This document shows, one piece after another, positions 24,217 to 34,982 of a stretch of 64,000 bases of DNA. Origin of the DNA: Sphingomicrobium sp. (GTDB taxonomy: Bacteria > Pseudomonadota > Alphaproteobacteria > Sphingomonadales > Sphingomonadaceae). The notes under the pieces are model-generated. The model saw nothing but the letters and a program-made list of their open reading frames with translations. It searched no databases and was not told the origin of the DNA. The stretch is taken from positions 17,486 to 81,485 of the forward strand of contig JAUJOV010000007.1 of assembly GCA_030447545.1 (NCBI GenBank). Direction: 5' to 3'. Positions within the stretch are counted from its first letter, which is position 1; each line of letters opens with the position of its first letter. A program made the translations under genes and the position numbers.

Positions 24217-25370
24217 ATGTCGCGCCTCTGGCCGCTGCAGCGGCCGCGCTGCTCCCGCCGCCTGGGCGCTGGTCGCCCTGCTCGGCGGCACATCCTCGCT
24301 CGTCCTCGTCCAGCTCAACCGCACCGCCGACATCGTCGCCCTCGCCAGCGAGCAACGCGCCCTGCCCGTTCATGAAGCGCATGACCTGGTGGCCGCAGCG
24401 CCTCAGGCCTGGTCTTCTCCTGGGGCGCTGATGTCGGCTCGACCGGCCGATCGGCACCCCGGCTGCTCTGCTGTGGCTCGTGCATCGCCTGGGATCGGCT
24501 ACGCGCTCTACGCGATCCAGGACGTCGGACACGCCCTCGTCCAGGTCGAATCCTCGGCCCGCCGCCTCGGCGACGAAGGCGCCGCTCGGCGCGCATCTTC
24601 TACGCCCTCGCGCAGCGCCGGTTGCGTCTACAACGACATCGTCGACAGGCTCTCCTCGACAGGCGGGTCGAGCGCCAACCAGGCGCTTGAGGCCGCTCCG
24701 CGAGCGCTCTCGCCGGGCGTTCGATCGAACCGCACCGCATGGCTGCTGGTCTTCCTCGCTCTGCGCAATCGGCCTCTTCGTCCTAGGCGCCTGTCCATGC
24801 TCAACCGCACCGCGGCGCTGGTCGCGCGCGCGCAGCATCGCGCCCGTCGCCGCCTATCCGTTCATGAAGCGCATCGTCCTGGTGGCCCTGGGCGTGGCCT
24901 GGCCTGGTCTTCTCCGAAGGCGAAGAGCTCGGCTGGGTCTTCCTGGCCCGCGGTCACCGCCGCCCTCGATCTCCCCGGCGCTGGCCTGCTCGTCACCCGG
25001 AAGCATCGCCTGGGGTGGTCGGCTACGACCTCGCCCGGCAAACCTGATCCAGGATGTCGAGGACGATGCTCTGGCCCGACCCCACCGCCCTGCGCCAGCC
25101 GCCTCGGCGACAAGGCGCCGCTCGGAGTGGCGATCTTCTACTCCGGCCGCGCTCGCCGGCTGGGCCGCCGCGATCTGGTCGGTGCGCCTCGACTGGCTCG
25201 CCTTGCTCGCGCTGGCCCCCGCCGCGGTCCACCTCGCCAACCAGGCCTTGCGCGCGCCACCTCGAGGACCTCGCTTGGCGAGCTCGCGCTCAGCGCGCGT
25301 TGCCCGCGTCGGCGCGCAGCGCGGGCCTGCTGGTGTTCCTCGCGATGCTGGTCGTCGGCCATTTCCGGCG
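24217..25370 (+). CDS. ubiA: 4-hydroxybenzoate polyprenyltransferase UbiA, duplicated/permuted and frameshifted
   Basis: UbiA is a membrane prenyltransferase of ubiquinone synthesis. Segments of the family appear out of order. First come a middle/C-terminal part (VQLNRTADIVALAS, FMKRMTWWPQ, LVFSWGALVG, YALYAIQDVE, SSARRLGD), then AGCVYNDIVDR, TAWLLVFL and LNRTAALVALAS. After those come a second, diverged copy of the middle part (PFMKRI, LVFSEGEELG, RRLGDKAPLGVAIFY) and the C terminus LLALAPAAVHLANQALRA and GLLVFLAMLVVG. The N-terminal domain is missing. Both Asp-rich motifs can be found (NDIVDR in full, the second only in pieces). The permutation plus two variant copies suggests misassembly. 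Confidence 0.75.
24330..25150. repeat. Two diverged copies of a ubiA segment (about 24330-24590 and 24810-25150)
   Basis: Both contain CTCAACCGCACCG..., GTTCATGAAGCGCAT and GGCCTGGTCTTCTCC followed by a shared CGCCGCCTCGGCGACAAGGCGCCGCTCGG-like end. By eye the two are clearly homologous but well below identity, with many small indels. Confidence 0.7.
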
Positions 25371-25387
25371 CGATCAGGCGCTCGCCA

Positions 25388-26880
25388 ATGCTCAGCACCG
25401 AACAGGCTCCAGGCGACCGCGCAATCGCTCGTGGAGCGCGCCCGCGCGGCCGGCGCGAGCGCCGCCGACGCAGCCTATCTCGAGCGCATTGACTGGTTGA
25501 AAACGGCGTCCAGGATCGCCGCGCGTCGGCGAGCTCCGAGCCCCCACCGTCGACCGCGCGCGAAAGCGAAGAGCTTGGCCTTCGCGTGTTCCTCGGCACC
25601 CGGTCGGCCAGCGCCGCCTCGTCCGACTTCTCGTCCCACGCGCTTGCCGAGCTGGTCGCCAGACGGCGTGACCTCGCAATGCGGCGCGGCGGGCCAAGCG
25701 GCGGCGCGAAGACCCCTATCCGGCCTCGCCCGAACCGCGGACCTGCTCCACCGCGGCGACCCGCCCGACATCGCTTCGCAAGACATCGACGCCCCGACCC
25801 TGCACGCGCTTCGCCGGCGCGCTCTGGCGGCCGAACACGTCGCGCGCGGCGTTCCGGGATGAAGCCTCACCAACTCGAGCGGCGGCGGAGCATCGATCGG
25901 GTTTGCCGTCGGCAGGCCTCATCGCGTCTTGCAACCTCGACCGGGATGCCGGCCAGCGCGTGCCGCCATCGACCGGCCACAGCTGCTCGGCGAGCGTCAT
26001 CGCGGACGCTCCCGGCTCCCCGACATGCAGCGCGACCATGATCGGCACGGCACTCGCCACCTCGACGACCTAGATGTTCTTGCCGTTGGTTCGCGCCGGA
26101 GCAGATCGGGCGTCCTCGCCGGCGAGCGCGCAGGTGAACTTCACGCCGCCGGGACTTGCGCCGCGCCCCGGCCGCTATCCCGTGCTGTTCGACCCGCGCG
26201 TGTCGATGGCCCGCTGCTTAGCCATTTCATCGGCGCGATGGCCGGCGCGTCGGTCGCGCGCAAGTCCAGCTTCCTCCAGGACAGGCTCGGCACGCAGCCG
26301 CACCGCGTCGGGCGTGAACATCATCGACGAGCCGCTTCGCCCGCGCGGGGTGCCGTCGCGTTCAGGTCGACGGCGAAGCTCTCGCGCTCGGCGAAGCTTG
26401 CTCCGCGCCACGTCGAGGACGGAGTGCTGAGGGAGATCGATCGCTGTCGATCACCCAGGCTTTGCGGCCCGGCGGATCGCAAATCCAACCCACCGGCCAT
26501 GACCTTCTCCCCGGGTCCAGCGGCCCTGCCTTTGCCGGCTACGAGCAACTTGCGTCTCGCCGCCGGCTGCGCGCAGCCGCGACGATCTGCTCGCCGCCTT
26601 TCCCGAGGCCTGTGCTGGTGACCGAGCTGATCGGCCTGGCGTGAGCGGACGTCACCGGCGACTACAGCCGCTTCGGGCGCACCGCCGGCTCACCGACGAA
26701 TTGCGCGGCGGATACTGGTTCGACCGAGCCGGTCGAAACGTCGGCCTCGGCGCATCGCCTCCAACCTCATCGACATGCCACCGAGCAACGGCGATCGAGC
26801 CTTTTGCGTCCGATCTCGAGCTTCGCCGCGGCATCGACGCGCCGACGGTGCTGATCCCCGAAATGACCGTCGTGACCGTC
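25388..26880 (+). CDS. pmbA: TldD/PmbA (TldE) family metalloprotease subunit, heavily frameshifted
   Basis: TldD/TldE proteins form a Zn-peptidase that matures microcin- or CcdA-type peptides. After joining frames one can read MLSTEQAQATAQSLVERA, EELGLRVFLGQRSAS, DPYAGLAPADLLHRGDP, ALAAEDAARAVPGVTNSSGG, VLFDPRVS, IIDEPLRPRGVPSR and VLVTELIGLGV. This is the TldE order from N to C terminus. At least eight frame changes are needed over 1.5 kb. The start ATG at 25388 is close behind ubiA. The TldE subunit carries no catalytic zinc motif, in agreement with none being seen. Convergent with the CoA-binding gene. Confidence 0.7.
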
Positions 26881-27320
26881 ATGGGCGCGCAGGCTCGACC
26901 GCCGGGATCCGCAGCCGCACGATCTCGATCTTGATGCAGCTGTCCATCACCACCTTGAGCCCGGCCGCCTCGGCGCGAGCGGCAGCCTCCTCGTTGACGA
27001 TGCCGAGCTGAAGCCACACCGCCTTCGCGCCAGCCGCAATCGCCTCGTCCACCGCCTCGCCCGCCGCCTGCGGCCGGCGGAAAATGTCGACGATGTCGAT
27101 CGGCTGCCCGATCCCGCCAAGGTCGCTCACGACCGTCTCGCCAAGCACTTGCTCGCCCGCGATCTGCGGGTTGACCGGGATCACCTTGAATCCGTGGCGC
27201 TGAAGGAACGCCATCACGCCATGCGACGGGCGGCTCGGCCGGTCCGACGCGCCGACCACGGCAATCGTGCGCGCATCTCCCCAGCAGCTCGGCAACATCA
27301 TCGGCCCGGGTCAGCGGCAT
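26879..27320 (-). CDS. CoA-binding domain protein (YccU-like), frameshifted at N terminus
   Basis: About 145 residues forming a single Rossmann-like CoA-binding domain. Motifs: TIAVVGASDRPSRPSHGVM (nucleotide loop), GFKVIPVNPQIAGEQVLGE, IDIVDIFRRP and KAVWLQLGIVNEEAAARAEA. The likely start is ATG 27320 (MPLTRADDVAELL), with one frameshift around 27280 to enter the main frame. The related YccU/YneT proteins have no settled role. It lies between pmbA (convergent) and the Mrp ATPase, in the same orientation as mrp. Confidence 0.82.
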
Positions 27321-27377
27321 CGGTCCTCCTGTTCCTCCCCGAGCGCGCTCGAAAGAGGGAACCATCGCACCAATGCT

Positions 27378-28340
27378 TCAGCGCGGCGCCGTTTCCATCG
27401 CCGCAAGCAGGCTGCGCGCAAGCTCGGCGAACGCCGCCGCTTCGGGCCCATTCCCGGCTTATGATCGGGAGTGCCCGCGTCCGACGCCGCCCGAAGCGAG
27501 CGCGACAGCGGCAGGCGCCCAAGGAACGCCACGCCGACCTGCGCCGCCGCCGCTTGCGCGCCCCCGCTCCCGAACGGGTCCGACGCTCGCCGCAATGCGG
27601 ACAGACATAGCCCGCCATGTTCTCGACCAGCCCGAGCACCGGCACGTCCATCTTGCGAAACAGGTCGATCGCCCGCGTCGCGTCGATCAGCGACAGGTCC
27701 TGCGGAGTGGACACGATCAGCGCCCCGGCGGGCCGCGCCTTCTGGATCAGCGACAATTGCACGTCGCCGGTGCCCGGCGGAAGATCGACCAGCAGCTCGC
27801 AATCCCCCCAGTCCGCCTCGATCAGCCGGGCAAGCGCGCCGGTCGCCATCGGCCCGCGCCACGCGAGCGCATGGCCCGGGGCCACCAGCTGCCCCAGCGA
27901 CAGGAACCTCAGCCCATGCGCCTCGACCGGGATCAGCCGGTCGTCGCCGCCTCCGGCTTCTCGCTGCTGCCAAGAAGGCGTCGGCTGCGACGGCCCGTAA
28001 ACGTCGGCATCGACCAGCCCGACCTTGCGCCCGCTGCTCGCCAGCGCGACTGCAAAGGTTGGCCGCGACGGTGGACTTGCCAACCCGCCCTTGCCGCTGC
28101 CGATGGCGATCAGGTGCGCTGCGGCTGGGAGGCGGTGAGCGCGATCCGCACCTGAGCGACACCGGGCACTGCCGCCACCGCCTCGTCGAGCTCGCGCTCG
28201 AGCCGCGAGCGCGCCGCCGCGTCGAGCCCGCTTGCCTCGACGATCAGAGTCGCAACTCCGCCGACCAGCCTGCGCGAAGCGGATCCGTCGCCGTGCGGCA
28301 GGCCGGCAAGGGCGGCCGATGCATCGCTGTCGGTGCTCAT
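27378..28340 (-). CDS. apbC: Mrp/ApbC-type Fe-S carrier P-loop ATPase, frameshifted
   Basis: Carries and delivers Fe-S clusters. N-terminal DUF59-like part (RLERELDEAVAAVPGVAQVRI), then LIAIGSGKGGVGKST across a frameshift (28060-28110), VGLVDADVYGPSQP, ELLVDLPPGTGDVQLSL, GALIVSTPQDLSLIDA and GLVENMAGYVCPHCGE. The last carries the CxxC cluster site. Start MSTDSDASAALAGL at 28340. The C terminus needs one or two frame changes near 27550 and 27450 to reach TGA at 27378. Confidence 0.88.
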
Positions 28341-28412
28341 CGCGCGCGCGAGATAGGCGCCGCCCGGGCGCTTGCCACTGTTTTTCGCCCCGTGGGGCTC
28401 TATAAAGGTTCG

Positions 28413-29502
28413 ATGACCATCTTTCCGGGGCTGGGGAAAAGGGCGCGAGGCCTGCTCAGCGACATCAAGGGCCCCTGGGTCCGTCGGGCGGGTCCGATCC
28501 CGACCAGGGCGAAACGCCTCCGCCGGCCGGTCCATGGGGCGACGGTTCGGAGCGCAAGCGGCGGACCGCGGGCGCCCCGTCAACGTCACTTCGCTCGACG
28601 AATTCTGCGCAAGAGCCGCGCCCGCTTCGGCGGCGGCGGCGGCGGCTTTTCCGGGCACGCCCAACCGCTCGATGATCATGTGGGCGATCCTTGGCCTCTC
28701 GCCGTGTGGCTCGTGTTCACTTCCTTCCACCTGATCTCGGCCGCCGAGCGCGGCGTGGTCAGCCGCTTCGGCCGCTACAGCCACACCTTGGCGCCGGGCG
28801 TTGGAATGACCCTGCCCTCGCCGATCGACCGCGTGCGCAAGATCGACGTCGAGAACATCCGCAACGTCGAGCTCGGCTCGGCCAAGCACCGAAACGCTGA
28901 TGCTGACCGGCGACCAGAACATCATCGACATCGCGTATTCGGTGCGCTGGAACATCCGCGACCCGGAGCTTTACCTGTTCCAGCTCGCCCAGCCCGACGA
29001 GACCATCCGCGAGGTCGCCGAAAGCGCGATGCGCGCGGTGGTCGCGACCGTGTCGCTCGACCAGGCGATCGGCGAAGGCCGCGGCGAGATCGAGCGCCGG
29101 GTCACCGTCGCGATGCAGGGCATCCTCGATGCCTATCGCGCCGGCGTCACCGTCCAGGGCGTCGCCATCCGCCAGGCCGATCCGCCGCAGGCCGTCAACG
29201 AAGCCTTCAAGGAAGTCACCGCCGCCCAGCAGCAGGCGCAGAGCTGGCATCAACCAGGCCAATGCCTATGCGATCCAGCTCACCGAGGAGGCCGAAGGCG
29301 CGGCGCGCGTCGTTCGACAAGGTCTACGAACAATACCGCTTGTCGCCCGACGTCACCCGCCGGAGGATGTATTACGAGACGATGGAGCAGGTCCTGCAGA
29401 ACGTCGACAAGACGATCATCGAGGCTCCCGGCGTGACCCCCTATCTGCCGCTGCCCGAAGTCCAGGAAGCAGTCGCAGCCGCCGCAGGGAGTCGCCCAGT
29501 GA
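28413..29502 (+). CDS. hflK: HflK subunit of the HflKC/FtsH-associated complex, frameshifted
   Basis: HflK and HflC form a membrane cage that modulates FtsH. MTIFPGLGKRARGLLSDIKG, a Gly-rich stretch, a TM segment near 28700-28730, then the SPFH/Band-7 domain: ERGVVSRFGRYSHTLAPGVG, DQNIIDIAYSVRWNIRDPELYLF and ESAMRAVVATVSLDQAIGEGR. Frameshifts occur near 28560, 28640-28690, 28890, 29240 and 29310. Its TGA overlaps a GTG start of hflC, the usual operon arrangement. Confidence 0.9.
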
Positions 29503-30349
29503 CCGGCCCAGTGACCGGCCTGATCCGGCGCCGCCCGCTGCTCAGCGGCATTCTCGCGCTCGTCACCCTGTTCATCATCCTCAGCGCCTTCCCGATCATC
29601 CCCGAGACCAAGCAGGCGGTGGTCGTGCGCTTCGGCAAGCCCGACCGGATCCTCGGAGCGACGCGCGCGGGGATCAACTTCAAGATCCCCTTTGCCGAGA
29701 GCATCGTGTGGATCGACAAGCGCGTGCAGTCGGTCGACATGGACCGCCAGCAGGTGCTTTCGACCGACCAGCGCCGGCTCGAGGTCGACGCATTCGCCCG
29801 CTACCGGATCGTCAACCCCTATCTGATGTACATCCGCGCCGGCGACGAGGACCGCCTGCGCATCGCCCTGGTGCCGATCCTCGGCTCGGAAATCCGCAAC
29901 GAGCTTGGCCAGCAGCCGTTCGCCGCGCTCCTTTCCCCGAACGCCAGGGCGTGATGAAGAACGTCCGAAGCAGCCTCGACCGAGTCGCCGCCCAATATGG
30001 CGCAAGGATCATCGACGTGCGCATCAAGCAGGCCGATCTGCCCAGCGGCACCCCGCTCGAATCCGCGTTCGAGCGGATGCAGACGGCGCGCCAGCAGGAA
30101 GCGCGCTCGATCCGCGCCGAAGGCGCCAAGCGCGCGGCGATCATCCGCGCCGAAGCCGACGCCCAGGCCGCCCGGGTTTACGCCAACGCTTTCGGCAAGG
30201 ACCCCGACTTCTACGAATTCTACCGGGCGATGCAGTCCTACACGAGGACCTTCCTGGGCGAGGGCGGCCAGCCGCCGACGGCAGGAACCAACATCATCTT
30301 GTCGCCTGACAACGACTATCTGAAGGAATTCAACGGAAGGGGACGCTGA
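29499..30349 (+). CDS. hflC: HflC subunit of the HflKC complex, one frameshift
   Basis: N-terminal anchor LSGILALVTLFIILSAFPII, then the Band-7 domain (ETKQAVVVRFGKPDRILG, GINFKIPFAESIVWIDKRVQ, RYRIVNPYLMYIRAG). The C-terminal helix follows (ERMQTARQQEARSIRAEGAKR), ending NDYLKEFNGRGR. GTG at 29499 overlaps the hflK stop; a second in-frame GTG at 29511 results from a 12-bp tandem repeat. One frameshift near 29945. Forms the HflKC pair with the gene before it; degP follows downstream. Confidence 0.93.
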
Positions 30350-30449
30350 GCCCGCGTTCAAATCGCGTTCAGGCGTTCGGTCTAGCTGGATTGTCGGGCT
30401 AGACGAGTAAGAGGTCATGCGGTGTCGATGAAATCGAAGGAGTCGGGAA

Positions 30450-32008
30450 GTGCGCTACGCCTATGGGGTCGCAACGGCTTTGCTTGTCGGCGGAACCGCC
30501 TTTTTCGCTCGCCACCGGGACCGCTGGAGCGCAGGTCGCGCAGAACGCGCCGGTCGCGCTTGCGCCGGGCGGCGGCCCGATCTCGTTCGCCGATCTGTCC
30601 GCGCGGCTTCAGCCTGCGGTGGTCAACATCTCGACCAAGCAGCGCGTGCCGGCGAGGGCCCAGGGCGCCGACCCGCTCGAGGAATTCTTCCGCCGCTTCG
30701 GCCTGCCTGAGGGCCAGGGCCAGGGCCAGGGCGGCGGTGGCGGCGGTGGCGGCGGTGGCGGCGGCGGCCGCGTAGCTCGCGCGACCTCGGGCTCGCTCGG
30801 CTCAGGCTTCGTCATCTCGCCCGACGGCTATGTCGTCACCAACAACCATCTGATCCAGAGCGCCAACGGCACCGGCACGGTCGACGAAGTCACCGTGATC
30901 TTCGCCAACCGCCGCGAATATACCGCGCGCATCGTCGGCCGCGACCAGCTCGCCGACCTCGCCTTGCTCAAGATCGACGGGCAGAACCTGCCCTACGTGC
31001 GCTGGGGCAACAGCGAGCGCGCCCGCGTCGGCGACTGGGTGCTTGCGATCGGCAACCCCTACGGCCTTGGCGGCACCGTCACGGCCGGGATCATCTCCGC
31101 GCTTCACCGCGGAATCACCGGCGCCGGCGCCTACGACCGCTACATCCAGACCGATGCGTCGATCAACATGGGCAATTCGGGCGGCCCGATGTTCGACCTC
31201 AACGGCAATGTCATCGGGATCAACACCGCGCTGATCTCGCCGACCGGAGCATCGGTCGGAATCGGCTCGCCATCCCGACCGAGCTGGCCAAGCCGGTGAT
31301 CGACGCGCTTCGCCGCGGCCAGCGGCCGCAGCGCGGCTATCGGCGTCGGCCTCCAGCCGCTCGAGGAAGGCATTGCCGAAGCGCTCGGCCTGCCCAAGGA
31401 CCGCGGCGAGCTCGTCCGCTCGATCCAGCCGGGCGAGCCTGCGGCCCGCGCCGGGCTCCAGCAGGGCGACGTGATCCTGCGAGTCAACGGCCGCGACGTC
31501 ACTCCGGACGAGACCGTCTCCTTCCTGATCGCCCAGACTCCGGTCGGCGCGCGAATCCCGCTCGACGTCATCCGCGACGGCCGCCGCCAGACGGTGACCG
31601 TCGCCGTCGGCCAGCGTCCGACCGAGGAAGAGCTCGCCCGCCGGCTCGGGACCGAACCCGAGCAGGAGGACGGCCTCGCGCCCGAGAACGCTCCGGCGAT
31701 CCCCGGCAGCTCGGCGCTCGGCCTCCAGCTCAGCCGCTCAGCCCGGCCATCGCCCGCTCGCTCAACCTGCCCGCCGGAGCGCGGAGTGGTCGTCGCCGCG
31801 GTCGATCCCAACAGCGACGCGGCCGACAAGGGCCTTCAGCGCGGCGACGTGATCATCTCGATCAACCGCCAGGCGGTATCGAGCCCGGCGCAGGTGCAGT
31901 CGGTGGTCCAGTCCGCGCAGCGCGCCGGCCGCTCGAGCGTGCTCCTGCTGGTCAAGCGCGGCACTGCGCCCGGAAGCCTTCGTCGGAGTCGAAATCGGCG
32001 GCCGCTGA
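30450..32008 (+). CDS. degP: Periplasmic serine protease DegP/HtrA with poly-Gly linker, frameshifted
   Basis: A Do-family protease/chaperone. GTG start at 30450 with AAGGAG 10 nt upstream gives an N-terminal signal sequence ([15 protein letters not shown]). A catalytic triad is visible: His in VVTNNHLI, Asp in [11 protein letters not shown] and Ser in [10 protein letters not shown]. Two PDZ domains follow: [21 protein letters not shown] and [23 protein letters not shown] run of 13 glycines precedes the protease domain, in the LQ-loop region. Frameshifts near 30510, 31270, 31730-31760 and 31975; the TGA at 32008 follows EIGGR. Downstream of hflKC, also protein quality control. Confidence 0.93.
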
Positions 32009-32068
32009 GCAGCGCAGCCGGAAGCTTTTTGCCCGATTGTTCAGCCGGATGCTCGCTGCTGGCTGCAG

Positions 32069-34333
32069 GTGGTCATGGACACAGGGTCTGACGGAGCTTC
32101 GGACGGCACGTTTGCACACCGCCAGCGCTCGGCTCCGATTTCGAGCACGGCTACTGGCGCTCTGCTCCAATCGCGCCGGTCCTGCTTCCCGACCTCGCGC
32201 CCGAGCGTATCGGAACCGAGGAGTTCCAGCTCCTCGCCGACAATATTCCAACCCTGTGCTGGATCGCCAACGGCGATGGCTACATCGTCTGGTACAACCG
32301 GCGCTGGCACGAATATTGCGGCACCGCGCTCGAGGAGATGGAGCGCTGGGGCTGGCAATCGGTCCATCATCCGGACGTCCTCCCGGCGGTGATGGAGCGT
32401 TGGACCACCGCCAGTCTGCGCGTTCGAACACCGAAGATGCGGCCGGCCGCTCCACGACGTCATCCACCACAAATATCGCGGATGGCCGCTGTTACGGCCG
32501 CTTCACGAATGCCCGCGTCCCGCGTCCGAAGCCGATCCGCGACTCGCAGCGGCGCCGTCGTTCGCTGGTCGCCGGTGCGAACACCGAGATCGGCGCTCAG
32601 CGCGACGGCCGAAGCACGCGCTTCGCGAGCAAAGCCGGATCCTCGAGACCCTCAACCGCACCGGCGCAGCCGTCGCCGGCGAGCTCGACCTGCAGAAGCT
32701 GGTGCAGATGGTGACCGATGCCGGCGTCGAGCTGGCCGCCGCCGAGTTCGAGCCTTCTTCTACAATGTCGCCAACGACGCCGGCGAGAGCTACATGCTCT
32801 ACACCTTGTCGGGCGCTGACTCGTCGCAGTTCGGCTTCGGCCTGCCGCGCAACACTGCGGTGTTCCAGCCGACCTTCAGCGGCGCGGTAGTGCGCTCCGA
32901 CGACATCACCAAGGACCCGCGCTACGGCAGGAACGCACCCCACCACGGCCTTCCGCAAGGCCATTTGCCGGTTCGAAGCCACCTCGCCGTGCCGGTGATC
33001 AGCCGGTCGGGCGAAGTCATCGGCGGCCTGTTCTTCGGCCACGCCGAGCCGGCGCAGTTCACCCAAAGCCACGAGCGGCTGATGACCGGCCTCGCCTCGC
33101 AGGCGGCGGTCAGCATCGACAATGCCCGCCTCTACCAGGAGCTGCAGCGCTCCAACGAGACTCTCGAGCAGCGCGTTGCCGAGCGCACGGCCGAGCTCGC
33201 CACCGCCAACGAAGCGCTTCGCCAGGCCCAGAAGATGGAAGCGATCGGCCAGCTGACCGGCGGCATCGCGCACGACTTCAACAACATGCTGACCGTCATC
33301 CGCGGCTCGGCCGACGTGCTCCAGCGCGGTCTGGGCGACGAAGCCAGGCGGATGCGCTACATCCAGGCGATCGCCGACACCGCCGACCGCGCCGCGCGCC
33401 TCACCGGCCAGCTGCTCGCCTTCGCCCGGCGCCAGGCGCTCAAGCCCGAAGTGTTCGACGTCGAGCAGCGCGTCGGCGGGATCGCCGACATGCTGCGCAC
33501 CGTGCTCGGCTCGCGCATCTGCCTGGTCATCGCGAGCACCTGCCCCGACTGCTTCGTCGAGGCGGACTCGGCGCAGTTCGAGACCTCGCTCGTCAACATG
33601 GCGGTGAACGCGCGCGACGCGATGGATGGGGAAGGCGAGCTTCGGCTCGACGCCGGGCGCGCCGAGGCGCTTCCCAGCGGCGGCACCGGGGAGCCGGCGC
33701 GGCACGGCTACATCTGCATCACGGTGTCCGACACCGGCGAGGGGATCGCGCCCGACGCGCTCCAGCGCATCTTCGAGCCCTTCTACACGACCAAGGAGAC
33801 CGGCAAGGGAACCGGCCTCGGCCTCAGCCAGGTGTACGGCTTCGCCAACCAGTCGGGCGGCGAGATCCACGTCACCAGCGAGCTTGGCCGCGGGACCAGC
33901 TTCACCCTGTTCCTGCCGGCGCGGCCGCGCGCGGCGAGAAGGCCGACGCGTCGCCCCGGCAGCGACGGCGGAGCCGCACGCGGAGGGCTGCATCCTGGTC
34001 GTCGAGGACAACGACCATGTCGGCCAGTTCGCCGAGCAGGTGCTTGGCGAAATCGGCTTCCAGACCCGCCGCGCCGCCTCGGCCGCCCAGGCGCTCGAGC
34101 TGCTCGAAACCGACGAGCGCTTCGACCTGGTGTTCAGCGACATCGTCATGCCCGGGCAGAGCGGGATCGAGCTCGGCCACGAGATCCGCCGGCGCTGGCC
34201 CGACATGCCGATCATCCTCACCACCGGCTACAGCGACGCGCTTGCCCGCGGCGACCATTCCTTCCCGGTGCTCCACAAGCCCTATTCGCTCGAAGCGCTG
34301 GCCGACGCGATCGGCCGCGCCGTCAAACACTAG
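32069..34333 (+). CDS. Hybrid histidine kinase (PAS-GAF-HisKA-HATPase-REC), frameshifted
   Basis: About 750 residues. A PAS domain ([25 protein letters not shown]), then a GAF domain ([17 protein letters not shown] to [17 protein letters not shown]), a coiled-coil linker ([21 protein letters not shown]), HisKA with [16 protein letters not shown] (phosphorylated His), HATPase with [38 protein letters not shown]. The C-terminal receiver has ILVVEDND, the Asp in [11 protein letters not shown], and LHKPYSLE. Frameshifts occur near 32140, 32430-32560, 32740 and 33940. The stimulus is not evident; the first ATG is a guess. The Hpt protein at 11.7 kb could be a partner. Confidence 0.85.
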
Positions 34334-34577
34334 CCCACCGCGCTCGCCACCGGCCCCTGCGCGCCTCCGCGTCAGGCCACACACGGAGGCGGGGCCTCAA
34401 GGGCTGGCGAATCCGGCAGATCGTTCCTCCCGCTGATCGCTGTCACGCCCTCAGCCTCGCCGCGGAGCCTTTGGGCAGGCCAAGGATCGCTCGCCCGACG
34501 ATCGCGAAGGCGGCAAGACGCGCAAGCTCTGCCCGCGCGCAAGTCCCTGGTGCAGGCGCTTTCCAGCCGGCCCGCGC
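34334..34577. other. Gap between histidine kinase and NTF2-like gene
   Basis: No gene is supported on either strand. A hairpin GCCTCCG...CGGAGGC lies near 34364-34392, without a T tract. Confidence 0.4.
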
Positions 34578-34982
34578 GTGGCAGGTGACAGCCGCAAGCT
34601 GATCCGCTCGCTCGAAGGCGAGTTTCGCGACGCGCTCCTGTCCAAGGACAATGAGCGGCTGCGCGCGCTGATCCATCCGCGCTTCGTGCTGATCGGCACG
34701 CGCTCGGCCGGCCCGTTCACGATCGACCGCGACGAATGGCTCGACAGCGTCAAGCGGCGCGAGATCGTCCGCATCGACCTCGACATCCGCGAGGCGATCG
34801 TGTTCGACCAGGTGATCGTCGCGACGATCGACGCTCGCTGGACCGTGCGATATCTCGGCGCCGAGATCCAGGACCGGGTGCTTCTGACCGACGTCTGGGT
34901 GCTCGACGACGGGCGCTGGTCGCGTGGTGCGCAGGCATTCGAGCCCCGTCCCGCCCAACCAGAAAAGCGACGGGGGACGAAC
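34578..34982 (+). CDS. NTF2-like (DUF4440-type) protein, open into the OPT transporter gene
   Basis: Starts at GTG 34578 (AGDSRKLIRSLEGEFRDALLS). The pattern, helix pair RDALLSKDNERLRALIHPRFVLIG then IDRDEWLDSVKRREIV, VRYLGAEIQDRVLLTDVWVLDDGRW, fits a SnoaL/DUF4440 cone-shaped domain. No stop codon separates it from the OPT transporter; the frame continues through FEPRPAQPEKRRGTN into the transporter ATG. Either a stop has been lost to a frameshift or the two are truly fused. No function assigned. Confidence 0.6.
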
